Shown: piece by piece, positions 8,540 through 17,043 of the stretch
Position numbering within the stretch: position 1 is the first letter of the stretch
Layout of the letters: every line of letters begins with the position of its first letter
Origin: Prochlorococcus sp. AG-670-O17
GTDB taxonomy: Bacteria; Cyanobacteriota; Cyanobacteriia; PCC-6307; Cyanobiaceae
Direction: 5' to 3'
Length of the DNA: 35,697 bases
Assembly: GCA_003211315.1 (NCBI GenBank)
Contig: QCTC01000011.1
Coordinates: 1 to 35,697 of the forward strand
Notes under the pieces: generated by a model
The model's input: the letters and a program-made list of their open reading frames with translations, nothing else
What the model was told of the DNA's origin: nothing
Databases searched by the model: none
Program-made: the position numbers and the translations under genes

Positions 8540-10081
8540 ATGGAAGATTATTTAAAAAAAATACTTCAAGCTCAAGTCTATGAAGTAGCTAAAAAAACAC
8601 CTTTAGAAAAAGCAAATAATTTAAGTAAAGCACTTAAAAATAATATTTATTTGAAAAGAGAAGATCTACAAGAAGTATTTTCTTTTAAAATTAGAGGAGC
8701 CTTTAATAAAATGAGGCAATTACCACAATCACAACTTGCGAATGGAGTCATAACATCAAGTGCTGGTAATCATGCACAAGGAGTAGCATTAAGTGCATTG
8801 AAATTAAAATGTAGCGCAACTATATTAATGCCAATAACTACACCTTTAGTAAAAGTAAATGCTGTTAGAAATCTAAAAGCAAAAGTTATATTATTCGGTG
8901 ATAATTATGATGAAACCTATAAGGAAGCATTACGCCTTAGTAAAGAAAATAATTTATGCTTTATTCATCCATTCGATGATCCTGAGGTTATAGCTGGCCA
9001 AGGTACAATTGCCATTGAATTAGAAAAACAAGTAAAAGAACCACCAGAAGCAATATATGTTGCTGTTGGAGGTGGAGGTTTAATAGCTGGTATTTCTATT
9101 TATACAAAAAAGATTTGGCCGCAAGTAAAAATAATTGGTGTAGAGCCTGAAGATGCTGATGCGATGACTAAATCCTTAAAAAATTCAAAGTTAATAGAGT
9201 TAGCCTCAGTTGGTCAGTTTGCTGATGGCGTAGCAGTAAAAAAAGTTGGAGAAAAAACCTTTGAAATTGGAAGAAAATATATCGATAAAATGATAACTGT
9301 AAATACTGATGAAATATGTGCGGCTATTAAGGATGTTTTTGAAGATACCAGAACAATCCTAGAACCAGCAGGTGCTCTATCTATTGCAGGGATGAAAAAG
9401 GATATATTTCAATCAAAATACGAAAATAAAAATATAATTGCTATAGCATGTGGGGCAAATATGAATTTCGAAAGACTTCGATTTGTAGCAGAAAGATCTG
9501 CACTTGGAGAGTACAAGGAAGCAATGTTTGCTGTTGAAATTCCAGAAAAGGCAGGCAGCTTAATTAATTTCTGTAGTTTGTTAAATAATAGAAATTTAAC
9601 GGAATTTAGCTATAGGATGTCCAATTCAGTTAATGCTCAAATATTTGTAGGAATAGAGGTTAATGGAGTAGTTGATAAAGAAGAACTTTTACAAGAATTT
9701 AAGAAATCAAATTATCCTTTTATAGATATAAGTAATGATGAGTTATCTAAAAATCATCTAAGACATATGGTAGGTGGTCGTTTGCCTCAAAAATTTACTG
9801 AATTAGAAAAATCAAAATATATTGAATTGCTATATAGATTTGAGTTTCCAGAAAGACCAGGAGCATTAATAAATTTCCTAAAAAATATGAAATCAAATTG
9901 GACAATAAGCATCTTTCACTATAGAAATCATGGTTCTGATGTAGGAAAAATTGTTATTGGAGTATTAATAGATAGTACTGAAATTAATTACTGGTATAAA
10001 TTTGTTGAATTCTTAGGATATAAATACTGGGATGAAACTAATAATCAAACATATAAATTATTCCTTGGTGCATCTGATTAA
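8540..10081 (+). CDS. ilvA: Threonine ammonia-lyase, biosynthetic (threonine dehydratase)
   Basis: PLP enzyme that converts threonine to 2-oxobutyrate, the entry to isoleucine synthesis. The PLP lysine is Lys50 in SFKIRGA, the substrate loop is SAGNHAQG at 74-81, and the glycine-rich phosphate-binding loop is AVGGGGLIAG. The C-terminal third holds two ACT-like regulatory repeats, starting near FAVEIPEKAGSL and YRFEFPERPGAL, which mark the isoleucine-inhibited biosynthetic form. Length is 513 residues, as in full-length IlvA. The 116-base gap to divergent dxs must hold both promoters. Confidence 0.96.
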   Translation: MEDYLKKILQAQVYEVAKKTPLEKANNLSKALKNNIYLKREDLQEVFSFKIRGAFNKMRQLPQSQLANGVITSSAGNHAQGVALSALKLKCSATILMPITTPLVKVNAVRNLKAKVILFGDNYDETYKEALRLSKENNLCFIHPFDDPEVIAGQGTIAIELEKQVKEPPEAIYVAVGGGGLIAGISIYTKKIWPQVKIIGVEPEDADAMTKSLKNSKLIELASVGQFADGVAVKKVGEKTFEIGRKYIDKMITVNTDEICAAIKDVFEDTRTILEPAGALSIAGMKKDIFQSKYENKNIIAIACGANMNFERLRFVAERSALGEYKEAMFAVEIPEKAGSLINFCSLLNNRNLTEFSYRMSNSVNAQIFVGIEVNGVVDKEELLQEFKKSNYPFIDISNDELSKNHLRHMVGGRLPQKFTELEKSKYIELLYRFEFPERPGALINFLKNMKSNWTISIFHYRNHGSDVGKIVIGVLIDSTEINYWYKFVEFLGYKYWDETNNQTYKLFLGASD

Positions 10082-10164
10082 AAATAAGGTAACTTAGGAA
10101 AGAGTTAGGTAGTAAAAAAATTAATCAAGCTGATCTAATTACTAAAAAACTAACCGATATCAGT

Positions 10165-10647
10165 TTGGTTACAAGAGTTGAGGCTGTTCTATATCTTAAA
10201 GGTAGACCAATATCAAAAAAGAATCTTTCAGAAATTACTAATGCTGATATTAAGTCTATTGACAAGGCATTAAGAGAATTAAAGGAAAAATACTCAAACA
10301 CAAAATCTGCAATAGAATTAAATGAAATTAATAGTTGTTATTGTCTAGAGTTAAAATCAACTCTAAATGAATTTGTAGAAGATTTATTACCATCTGAATT
10401 AAGAACATCAGAATTAAGGACACTTGCAACAATTGCAATTAAGAAAAAAATACTGCAATCAGATCTTATAGTTTTAAGAGGGTCAGGAGCTTACGACCAT
10501 ATAAAGGAATTAACAAATAAACAATTTATTATTAAACGTAAGCAAAAAGATGGTAGATCTTATTGGCTATCATTATCTGAAAAATTTTTTCAAACTTTTG
10601 CTGTAAGCAATGAATATTTATCGCAAATAGGCGGCAATAAAAAGTAA
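10165..10647 (+). CDS. scpB: Segregation and condensation protein B (ScpB)
   Basis: ScpB is the winged-helix accessory (kleisin-interacting) subunit of the SMC-ScpA condensin. Visible features: an N-terminal VEAVLYLKGRPISKKNL helix-turn motif typical of the first winged helix, a LRTLATIAI segment matching the family LETLAIIAY motif, and RGSGAYDHIKELTNKQFI matching the second winged helix. Length is 160 residues, slightly short. The start is uncertain: TTG 10165 falls just before the conserved region and has no good ribosome-binding site, while the frame stays open 24 codons upstream with no ATG, GTG or TTG. No scpA is in the window. Confidence 0.82.
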   Translation: MVTRVEAVLYLKGRPISKKNLSEITNADIKSIDKALRELKEKYSNTKSAIELNEINSCYCLELKSTLNEFVEDLLPSELRTSELRTLATIAIKKKILQSDLIVLRGSGAYDHIKELTNKQFIIKRKQKDGRSYWLSLSEKFFQTFAVSNEYLSQIGGNKK

Positions 10648-10678
10648 ATGTTACAATTAGCTAAACCACTTGAAAATA

Positions 10679-10957
10679 ATGTTATCTGAGATTTTTGCTG
10701 TGTTAGGTCAAACCTTATCAATTTATTCATTTATTTTGATCGTTAGGATATTACTTACATGGTTTCCTGGAATAGATTGGAGTAATGGAATATTATCAGC
10801 ATTAACGTCAATAACAGATCCATATTTGAATATATTTAGAGGAATAATTCCTCCAATTGGTGGCTTTGATATTTCATCGTTATTAGCTTTTCTACTCCTT
10901 AATGTTATCCAAAACCTAATTACTAATCTTCAATATGCCAGCTTAGGATATGGTTAA
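10679..10957 (+). CDS. YggT family membrane protein
   Basis: A 92-residue protein with two membrane helices (about 4-24 and 65-85), separated by a loop containing TDPYLNIFRGIIPPIGGFDISS, the signature of the YggT/Ycf19 family. In bacteria and plastids this family is linked to cell or plastid division site and membrane organisation; the exact role in Prochlorococcus is unknown. ATG 10679 is preferred to the in-frame TTG at 10670, which only adds three residues. It lies 31 bases after scpB, so both may be read together. It ends 3 bases from the convergent mazG-like gene. Confidence 0.9.
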   Translation: MLSEIFAVLGQTLSIYSFILIVRILLTWFPGIDWSNGILSALTSITDPYLNIFRGIIPPIGGFDISSLLAFLLLNVIQNLITNLQYASLGYG

Positions 10958-10960
10958 AAT

Positions 10961-11290
10961 TTAACGATCATCTCCGGAACCAGAAATATTACCCTTAGCC
11001 GCTCTTAACTTCAATTTTTCTAAATTTTGTAAAGCAACTTCTTCTAATTCGAAATTGAATTCGTTGCAAAGATTAGATAAATACCATAAAACGTCACCTA
11101 ACTCTTTTTTTATCCCTTTTTTAGATTCTTCGTCAAAAATACCTTTTTTATCTCTAATTACTTTTTTAACTTTTTCTGCAACTTCACCAGCTTCGCCAAC
11201 TAAACCTAGTGTTGGATAAATATTGTTTGAGCCTAAATTTGGATATTGGGCTGTTAAGCGAGCTTGCTTCTGATAAGTTTTAAAATCCAT
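10961..11290 (-). CDS. MazG-like nucleotide pyrophosphohydrolase
   Basis: A 109-residue all-alpha NTP pyrophosphatase of the MazG superfamily. The metal-binding pattern is visible: Glu33 and Glu36 in VGEAGEVAEK and, after a spacer, Glu63 and Asp66 in KKELGDVLWYL. Members hydrolyse (d)NTPs or (p)ppGpp-like nucleotides to the monophosphate; the substrate here is unknown. It is the short single-domain form, not the two-domain E. coli MazG. It is divergent from pyk across 61 bases. Confidence 0.88.
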   Translation of the reverse strand: MDFKTYQKQARLTAQYPNLGSNNIYPTLGLVGEAGEVAEKVKKVIRDKKGIFDEESKKGIKKELGDVLWYLSNLCNEFNFELEEVALQNLEKLKLRAAKGNISGSGDDR

Positions 11291-11351
11291 AGATTAAATA
11301 ACTAACTTTATGTATGTTAAATTTACTTATATCTAGCAATATTATTTATAT

Positions 11352-13142
11352 ATGTCGAATATTGATTTAAAAAGAAGAACCAAGATTGTTGCAACAATTG
11401 GACCATCTACTCAATCGGAAGAAATTATTACTGATCTTATAAAGGCTGGAGTTACAACATTTCGATTAAATTTTTCTCATGGCGATCATAAAGATCATCA
11501 AGAAAGAATTAAAACCATAAGAAAAGTCTCTGAAAAGCTAGATCTAGATATTGGAATACTTCAGGATCTTCAGGGTCCTAAAATAAGATTAGGAAGATTT
11601 AAAGATGGTCCTGTAAAAGTCAAAAAAGGAGATAAATTCTCATTAACTTCTAATGAAGTTGAATGTACAAAAAGTATAGCTAATGTTACCTACAACAAAC
11701 TTGCCCAGGAAGTAACTTCAGGAAAAAGAATATTGTTAGATGATGGAAAAATTGAAATGATTGTTGAAAAGGTTGACATAGGAAATAATTTATTAGAGTG
11801 TAAAGTAACTGTTGGAGGAGTCCTTTCTAACAACAAAGGTGTAAATTTTCCAGATGTACAATTATCTGTTAAAGCTTTAACTGATAAAGATAAAGAAGAT
11901 CTTGAATTTGGATTAACTGCTGGCGTTGATTGGATAGCTCTGAGTTTTGTAAGAAATCCATCTGATATTAATGAAATAAAAAATTTAATAAATAAGAAAG
12001 GACATTCAATTCCTGTTGTAGCCAAAATTGAAAAATTTGAAGCAATAGATCAAATAGATTCAATATTACCCTTGTGTGACGGGGTTATGGTTGCCCGAGG
12101 AGACTTAGGAGTTGAAATGCCAGCAGAAGAAGTCCCTCTTTTACAAAAAGAGTTAATTAGAAAAGCTAATACACTAGGGATCCCCATTATTACCGCCACA
12201 CAAATGCTTGACTCAATGGCATCAAATCCAAGACCAACTCGTGCTGAAGTAAGTGATGTGGCTAATGCAATTCTTGATGGTACAGATGCCGTGATGCTTT
12301 CAAATGAAACAGCTGTGGGTGATTATCCAGTAGAAGCTGTTGAGACCATGGCGACTATTGCTAGAAGAATTGAACGCGATTATCCATTAAAAGCAATTGA
12401 GAGTCACCTTCCTAGTACTATTCCAAATGCAATAAGCGCCGCAGTCAGCAACATTGCTAGACAACTTGATGCTGGGGCAATAATCCCTTTAACTAAATCC
12501 GGTTCAACAGCCCGAAATGTAAGTAAATTTAGACCTCCTACTCCAATTCTTGCCACCACGACAGAGATAAGTGTCGCGAGAAGATTGCAATTAGTATGGG
12601 GAGTGACTCCTTTATTAGTCAAAAATGACGATAGAACTGCAAAAACATTCAGTATTGCAATGCAAATAGCACAAGAACTAGGGATTCTGAAGCAAGGAGA
12701 CCTGGTAGTTCAGACTGCAGGGACGCTAACAGGTATAAGTGGTTCGACTGATCTAATAAAGGTTGGATTAGTAAGAAAAGTGGTAACTCGAGGAATATCA
12801 ATAGGGGAATTAGGTGTTACTGGCAAAGCAAGAAATATAAAGACTAATCTTGATTTATCATTGATATCTCCTGGTGAGATTTTATTTGTACCAAAAAATA
12901 TTTTGATGGATTTACCTTACACTAAGAAAATTACTGGAATAGTTACGGATGAAAATATAGATGAATGCTATAAAATATTCAAAAAAAATAATATTAAGGT
13001 ATCCACTATTTGTGATTTATCTGCTATTGACAATCTTGTATCGAACGGGGATTTAATAACATTACAACTCAATGAAGGAGTTGTTTATATGGGGCAGATA
13101 GAAGACGATGAGGATGCACTAGATAAATATAAGTATGTCTAG
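11352..13142 (+). CDS. pyk: Pyruvate kinase
   Basis: Glycolytic enzyme converting phosphoenolpyruvate and ADP to pyruvate and ATP. Key residues: Arg38 in TTFRLNFSHG, Lys225 and Glu227 in VAKIEKFE, RGDLG at 249-253 and TATQMLDSM at 281-289. At 596 residues it is about 120 longer than E. coli PykF. The extra C-terminal domain (from about 475, with GELGVTGKARNI and ISPGEILFVP) is the PEP-synthase-like mobile domain found in Bacillus and cyanobacterial pyruvate kinases. Its last 8 bases overlap the permease gene that follows. It shares a 61-base divergent region with the mazG-like gene. Confidence 0.97.
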   Translation: MSNIDLKRRTKIVATIGPSTQSEEIITDLIKAGVTTFRLNFSHGDHKDHQERIKTIRKVSEKLDLDIGILQDLQGPKIRLGRFKDGPVKVKKGDKFSLTSNEVECTKSIANVTYNKLAQEVTSGKRILLDDGKIEMIVEKVDIGNNLLECKVTVGGVLSNNKGVNFPDVQLSVKALTDKDKEDLEFGLTAGVDWIALSFVRNPSDINEIKNLINKKGHSIPVVAKIEKFEAIDQIDSILPLCDGVMVARGDLGVEMPAEEVPLLQKELIRKANTLGIPIITATQMLDSMASNPRPTRAEVSDVANAILDGTDAVMLSNETAVGDYPVEAVETMATIARRIERDYPLKAIESHLPSTIPNAISAAVSNIARQLDAGAIIPLTKSGSTARNVSKFRPPTPILATTTEISVARRLQLVWGVTPLLVKNDDRTAKTFSIAMQIAQELGILKQGDLVVQTAGTLTGISGSTDLIKVGLVRKVVTRGISIGELGVTGKARNIKTNLDLSLISPGEILFVPKNILMDLPYTKKITGIVTDENIDECYKIFKKNNIKVSTICDLSAIDNLVSNGDLITLQLNEGVVYMGQIEDDEDALDKYKYV

Positions 13143-14364
13143 GAATATATCTCTTAAAGAAGCCTTTAATATGGCTGGTAAGACTTTAGTTTCAAACAAA
13201 TTAAGAAGTTCTCTTACTATGCTTGGGATAATAATAGGTAATGCATCAGTAATAACACTTGTTGGATTAGGGAGAGGAGCTCAAACTCTTGCCAAAAATC
13301 AATTAAGTAATTTAGGTGCAAATGTTTTATTTATTGTTCCAGGGAATAACGATACTCGAAGAAGAGGTATATCTTTTCCAAAAAATCTTGTTTTAGAAGA
13401 TTCAATTGCAATTAACAATCAAGTCCCGAGTGTTAAAAAAGTTGCACCACAAATCTCTGCAAATGAAATTGTTCAATCAAATTCAAAAAGCTTAAATATT
13501 TCAATTGCTGGTGTTACTCCTGAATTTCTTGAAGTAAGAAGTTTTGAGGTAGATGAAGGAAGATTCATATCCCAAAGCGACGTAAATTCAGCTAGAAGTT
13601 TTGTTGTAATTGGACCTGATCTTAAGGAAGACTTTTTTAAGGGAAACACTGTAATTGGAGAAAAAATAAGAATTAAAGATCACACCTATGAAATAATTGG
13701 AATTTTGAAACCTAAAGGTGCTGTCTTTGGTAGCAATCAAGATAAAAATGCATATATACCTCTTACTACAATGGTTAATAGAATAAGTGGAAAAGACCCT
13801 ACCTATGGAGTTAGTTTAAGTTTTATAAGTGTAGAAGCTACTAGTAAAAACAAAACTAGTGCTGCAAAGTTCCAAATTACAAATTTATTGCGTCAAAGAC
13901 ATAACATCGTAAGAGATGATGATTTTGCAGTTAGATCTCAAGAAGATGCATTAAATATCGTCACAAACATTACAAGTGGTCTTACATTTTTATTGGCAGG
14001 TATAGGTGCTGTCTCTCTTATTGTTGGAGGTATAGGAATAATGAATATAATGCTTGTTTCTGTAAGTGAAAGAACAGAGGAGATTGGTTTAAGGAAAGCA
14101 ATAGGAGCAAAACAATCAGATATTCTTATACAATTTTTATTTGAAGCTTTAATTTTATCTACTATTGGAGGTTTGGTTGGAACAACAACCGGTTTGACAG
14201 GGGTATTTCTTCTAGGAGTAATAACTCCGTTGCCAGCTTCGGTAGGAATAACAACAACGTTGTCAACAATGATTATTTCAGGTTCAATTGGATTAATCTT
14301 TGGAGTGTTACCAGCCAAAAGAGCCTCACAATTAGATCCAATTGTTGCTCTAAGAAGTTTGTAA
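13135..14364 (+). CDS. ABC transporter permease, MacB/FtsX type
   Basis: A 409-residue permease with an N-terminal membrane helix (about 22-42), a large extracytoplasmic MacB-type core (about 45-245) and three C-terminal helices forming the FtsX domain; the stretch SVSERTEEIGLRKAIGA is diagnostic of this fold. Relatives export macrolides, lipoproteins or heterocyst glycolipids, or act as mechanotransmission proteins. No ATPase partner or membrane-fusion protein lies nearby, so the ATPase must be encoded elsewhere. It overlaps the end of pyk by 8 bases and is translationally coupled to it, though the functions are unrelated on paper. Confidence 0.9.
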   Translation: MSRNISLKEAFNMAGKTLVSNKLRSSLTMLGIIIGNASVITLVGLGRGAQTLAKNQLSNLGANVLFIVPGNNDTRRRGISFPKNLVLEDSIAINNQVPSVKKVAPQISANEIVQSNSKSLNISIAGVTPEFLEVRSFEVDEGRFISQSDVNSARSFVVIGPDLKEDFFKGNTVIGEKIRIKDHTYEIIGILKPKGAVFGSNQDKNAYIPLTTMVNRISGKDPTYGVSLSFISVEATSKNKTSAAKFQITNLLRQRHNIVRDDDFAVRSQEDALNIVTNITSGLTFLLAGIGAVSLIVGGIGIMNIMLVSVSERTEEIGLRKAIGAKQSDILIQFLFEALILSTIGGLVGTTTGLTGVFLLGVITPLPASVGITTTLSTMIISGSIGLIFGVLPAKRASQLDPIVALRSL

Positions 14365-14378
14365 ATCTTTATTAGTAA

Positions 14379-14951
14379 ATGCTAAATGTTAGTAAACTTA
14401 TTGAGGTATTTATAAGTCTCCAAATAATTATAATTTCTACATTTATTCCTGTTTTTTTCTCTATTCCTTTTACTAATAAACTTATTGGGACATTTGAAAT
14501 GCCTATTACATGGCAATTACCTTCAATCGTAATAATTACCTTAATATTTAACGGTAAAATAGTAATAAGAGCATTTAGTATTTATTTAATAATTGGTTTG
14601 TTTTTTATTCCAGTATTTGACCAGGGAGGTTCATTAGGATATTTATTAACTCCAAATTTTGGTTATTTATTAGGAATGTATCCATTAATAAAAATAATAG
14701 ATATTTTAAACAAAAGAAAGCAAATGATTAAATATTATGACCTTTTAAAATACGGAATATTAGGAATATGTAGTATGCATTTTATAGGTATAGTTTATAA
14801 CTGCATTCTATTTTTAAATTTTAAACAATCGGAAATACTCCTATACAATATTTCAAAATATTCATTAGGAAAATTTGGATATCATTTATTAATGCTCACA
14901 CCTATTACTGTACTGTTTAAAATCTTCAATAAGAACAGATATCAAAGATGA
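14379..14951 (+). CDS. BioY-like substrate-binding membrane protein
   Basis: A 190-residue protein with five or six hydrophobic segments. The stretch at 78-100, PVFDQGGSLGYLLTPNFGYLLG, carries the BioY-type GG...LL.P..GYLLG motif, and IPFTNKLIG near residue 30 resembles the BioY PFT(P/V)Q motif. BioY is the substrate-binding (S) component of ECF transporters for biotin. It is divergent from classical BioY, so biotin specificity is uncertain. The gene overlaps lspA by 4 bases (ATGA) and sits between a permease and lspA on the same strand. No ECF energising components are in the window. Confidence 0.72.
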   Translation: MLNVSKLIEVFISLQIIIISTFIPVFFSIPFTNKLIGTFEMPITWQLPSIVIITLIFNGKIVIRAFSIYLIIGLFFIPVFDQGGSLGYLLTPNFGYLLGMYPLIKIIDILNKRKQMIKYYDLLKYGILGICSMHFIGIVYNCILFLNFKQSEILLYNISKYSLGKFGYHLLMLTPITVLFKIFNKNRYQR

Positions 14952-15409
14952 TGTTAAATTTAAAAAAAAATAGATTTTATTTTATTTTATTATCTATTTT
15001 AATTATTTTATCTGATCAATTTACAAAACATATTGTCGAATTAAATCATACATCTTATATAAATAAAGATCTTTTATTTTTTAGTATTGATTACGTGAAA
15101 AATTATGGAGCAGCATTTAATATTTTAAATGGTAACAGAATTTTTTTATCCACACTAAGTACAATAATAACGTTGTGTTTAATATATTTTATTTTATATA
15201 AAAAAAAATTAGAAAATTTAGATTTATTAAGTTATAGCTTTATTTTGGCAGGTACGATAGGAAACGGAATTGAGAGAATTTCAAAGGGTTACGTTGTAGA
15301 TTTTATTAATTTAAACTTTATAGATTTTCCAGTATTTAATATTGCTGATATATCTATAAATATTGGTCTTATTTTCATTATATATGGACTTATTAAAAAT
15401 AAACGATAA
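14948..15409 (+). CDS. lspA: Lipoprotein signal peptidase (signal peptidase II)
   Basis: Integral membrane aspartyl protease that removes signal peptides from lipid-modified prolipoproteins. It has four membrane spans in 153 residues. The catalytic aspartates are Asp118 in VVDFINL and Asp134 in NIADISIN, and the conserved KNYGAAFNIL loop (51-60) is present. SDQ at 22-24 is the conserved first-helix motif. It starts at an ATG overlapping the stop of the BioY-like gene by 4 bases and is followed within 2 bases by the GTPase gene, so the three are very probably one transcript. Confidence 0.95.
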   Translation: MMLNLKKNRFYFILLSILIILSDQFTKHIVELNHTSYINKDLLFFSIDYVKNYGAAFNILNGNRIFLSTLSTIITLCLIYFILYKKKLENLDLLSYSFILAGTIGNGIERISKGYVVDFINLNFIDFPVFNIADISINIGLIFIIYGLIKNKR

Positions 15410-15411
15410 TA

Positions 15412-16914
15412 ATGTACCATTTTCTTTTTAGGAACTATAGATATTTATTAATTCTATTATTTCTATATTTTTTATTGACGTTATTAAGAAATATTTTAAA
15501 TTTTTATTCTATTTTGATCATTGTTGTTATTTTACTAATTTTTTATTCTAAAAACAAAAGGTTATTCAAAAAAATTGCTTATAAACTAATATTTAAGAAA
15601 CAAAATAATTTTACTTTTAGAAATAAATATGGAGCTGCAAAAAATAGTCTTGCAGCAATAGATGAAATTAATAAAAAAATATCCAATAAAATATATGGAG
15701 ATTTATTGAAATATGAAAAAATAAAGCTTGAGAAACAGTTCCAGTACGGAGACTATAACGTAATATTATTTGGTGCGGGATCCTCTGGAAAAACTTCCAT
15801 AGCAAGAGCAATATTGAAAAATTTAATTGGAAAGATTTCCCCAACAATTGGTACTACAAAAGATATAACAAGTTATAAAATCAGAATTCCAATCTTAAAA
15901 AGAAATATAAATATAATTGATACGCCTGGATTATTTGAAGCTTCTAAAGAAGGCCAAAAAAGGGAGGATTCCACAATAATTGAGGCATCAAAATCAGATC
16001 TCATTCTTTTTGTAATTGATCAAGATATCAATAAATATGAACTCTATCTAATCAGAGAATTATTAAATTTGAAGAAGAAAATAATTATTGTTTTAAATAA
16101 ATGCGACTTAAGATCAGAAAAACAAAATAATATTATTAGAGAAAACATTATCTCAATTACATCTACAAAACATATTAAACTATCAGTCATAAAAACTATT
16201 GCTTCATCAAAAGTTATCTCAAACAATTTAGTAGACTCATTAAAAATAACTCATGATGTAAGTAATCTATTTAAAGAGATAATAGAAACACTTGATGCTA
16301 ATGGAGAAGAATTACTAGCTGATAATATTCTTTTTAGATGTAATAAATTAGGCCAAATCAGCAAAAACGTAATATCGGAGCAAAGAAATTTAAGTGCTAA
16401 TAAAGTAATAAATAAATATACTTTGATTACAGGAGGAGTAATACTGTTAAACCCTTTGCCGGTTGTAGATTTTATAACAACAACATCTGTAAATGTTCAA
16501 ATGATACTTGAAATTTCTAAAATTTATGATTTCAAGATAACAAAAAAAGAAGCAGTCGAATTATCAAAATCATTATTAACAACTCTAGCAAAACTTGGCA
16601 TTTTGAAAGGTGGACTTAGTGTTATTACAAACGCATTAGCTTCAAATTTTACAACAATATTTATTTCAAAATCATTACAGTCCATAACCGCATGTTGGTT
16701 AATAAAAATAGTAGGTTTATCAATAAAAAAATATTTTAATAATGGAAAAAATTGGGGAGATGGTGGTATTCAAGAAGTAATTGAGGATATTTACAAATTA
16801 AATAAAAGGGAAGATATCCTAAATAATTTCATTAGAGAAGCAATAAATAATATAAGAATTAACGAGGATTCAAAATCTCAAAGAAAATTGCCGCCATATT
16901 TGAAGAGTGACTAA
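15412..16914 (+). CDS. Membrane-anchored GTPase with DUF697-type C-terminus
   Basis: A 500-residue P-loop GTPase. Residues 8-47 are two closely spaced hydrophobic spans. The G1 motif is GAGSSGKTS (121-129), G3 is DTPG (170-173) and G4 is NKCD (229-232), all intact. The C-terminal part, from about 335, has GGVILLNPLPVVDFITTTSVNVQMI and a further hydrophobic segment, matching the DUF697 region of YcjF/Era-like cyanobacterial GTPases. The role is unknown; relatives are thought to act at membranes. Two bases separate it from lspA, suggesting an envelope-related task. The final 56 bases are overlapped on the other strand by the small ORF at 16859-17038. Confidence 0.85.
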   Translation: MYHFLFRNYRYLLILLFLYFLLTLLRNILNFYSILIIVVILLIFYSKNKRLFKKIAYKLIFKKQNNFTFRNKYGAAKNSLAAIDEINKKISNKIYGDLLKYEKIKLEKQFQYGDYNVILFGAGSSGKTSIARAILKNLIGKISPTIGTTKDITSYKIRIPILKRNINIIDTPGLFEASKEGQKREDSTIIEASKSDLILFVIDQDINKYELYLIRELLNLKKKIIIVLNKCDLRSEKQNNIIRENIISITSTKHIKLSVIKTIASSKVISNNLVDSLKITHDVSNLFKEIIETLDANGEELLADNILFRCNKLGQISKNVISEQRNLSANKVINKYTLITGGVILLNPLPVVDFITTTSVNVQMILEISKIYDFKITKKEAVELSKSLLTTLAKLGILKGGLSVITNALASNFTTIFISKSLQSITACWLIKIVGLSIKKYFNNGKNWGDGGIQEVIEDIYKLNKREDILNNFIREAINNIRINEDSKSQRKLPPYLKSD

Positions 16915-17038
16915 TTATTTGATTGTTTAAGAGAGATCTAAAGTCAAAAACAGTAATTAATAGTAAATATAAAATACAAATTAGTATTGAAATAAAACCC
17001 GTTATAATCGCTATTATTTTTGATCTACTAATTTTCAT
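16859..17038 (-). CDS. Candidate small membrane protein, 59 residues
   Basis: Read from the sequence by hand: ATG at 17038 through TAA at 16859, on the minus strand. It begins MKISRSKIIAIITG and has a single strong hydrophobic span at about 8-31, preceded by Lys2, Arg5 and Lys7, so an N-in orientation is likely. A polar tail ends EILNPR. It begins 5 bases after the stop of the decarboxylase gene on the same strand, so it would be the second gene of that unit. Its last 56 bases run antisense to the GTPase gene. I do not recognise a family. It could be a chance ORF; the basic N-terminus, hydrophobic core and tight coupling argue for a real gene. Confidence 0.55.
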   Translation of the reverse strand: MKISRSKIIAIITGFISILICILYLLLITVFDFRSLLNNQIISHSSNMAAIFFEILNPR

Positions 17039-17043
17039 AAGAA

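Noticed and set aside
13938-14318. 126-codon minus-strand ORF inside the permease gene
   Set aside because: It is antisense to the conserved FtsX domain; its Pro/Ile/Val-rich composition is what the reverse complement of a membrane segment gives.
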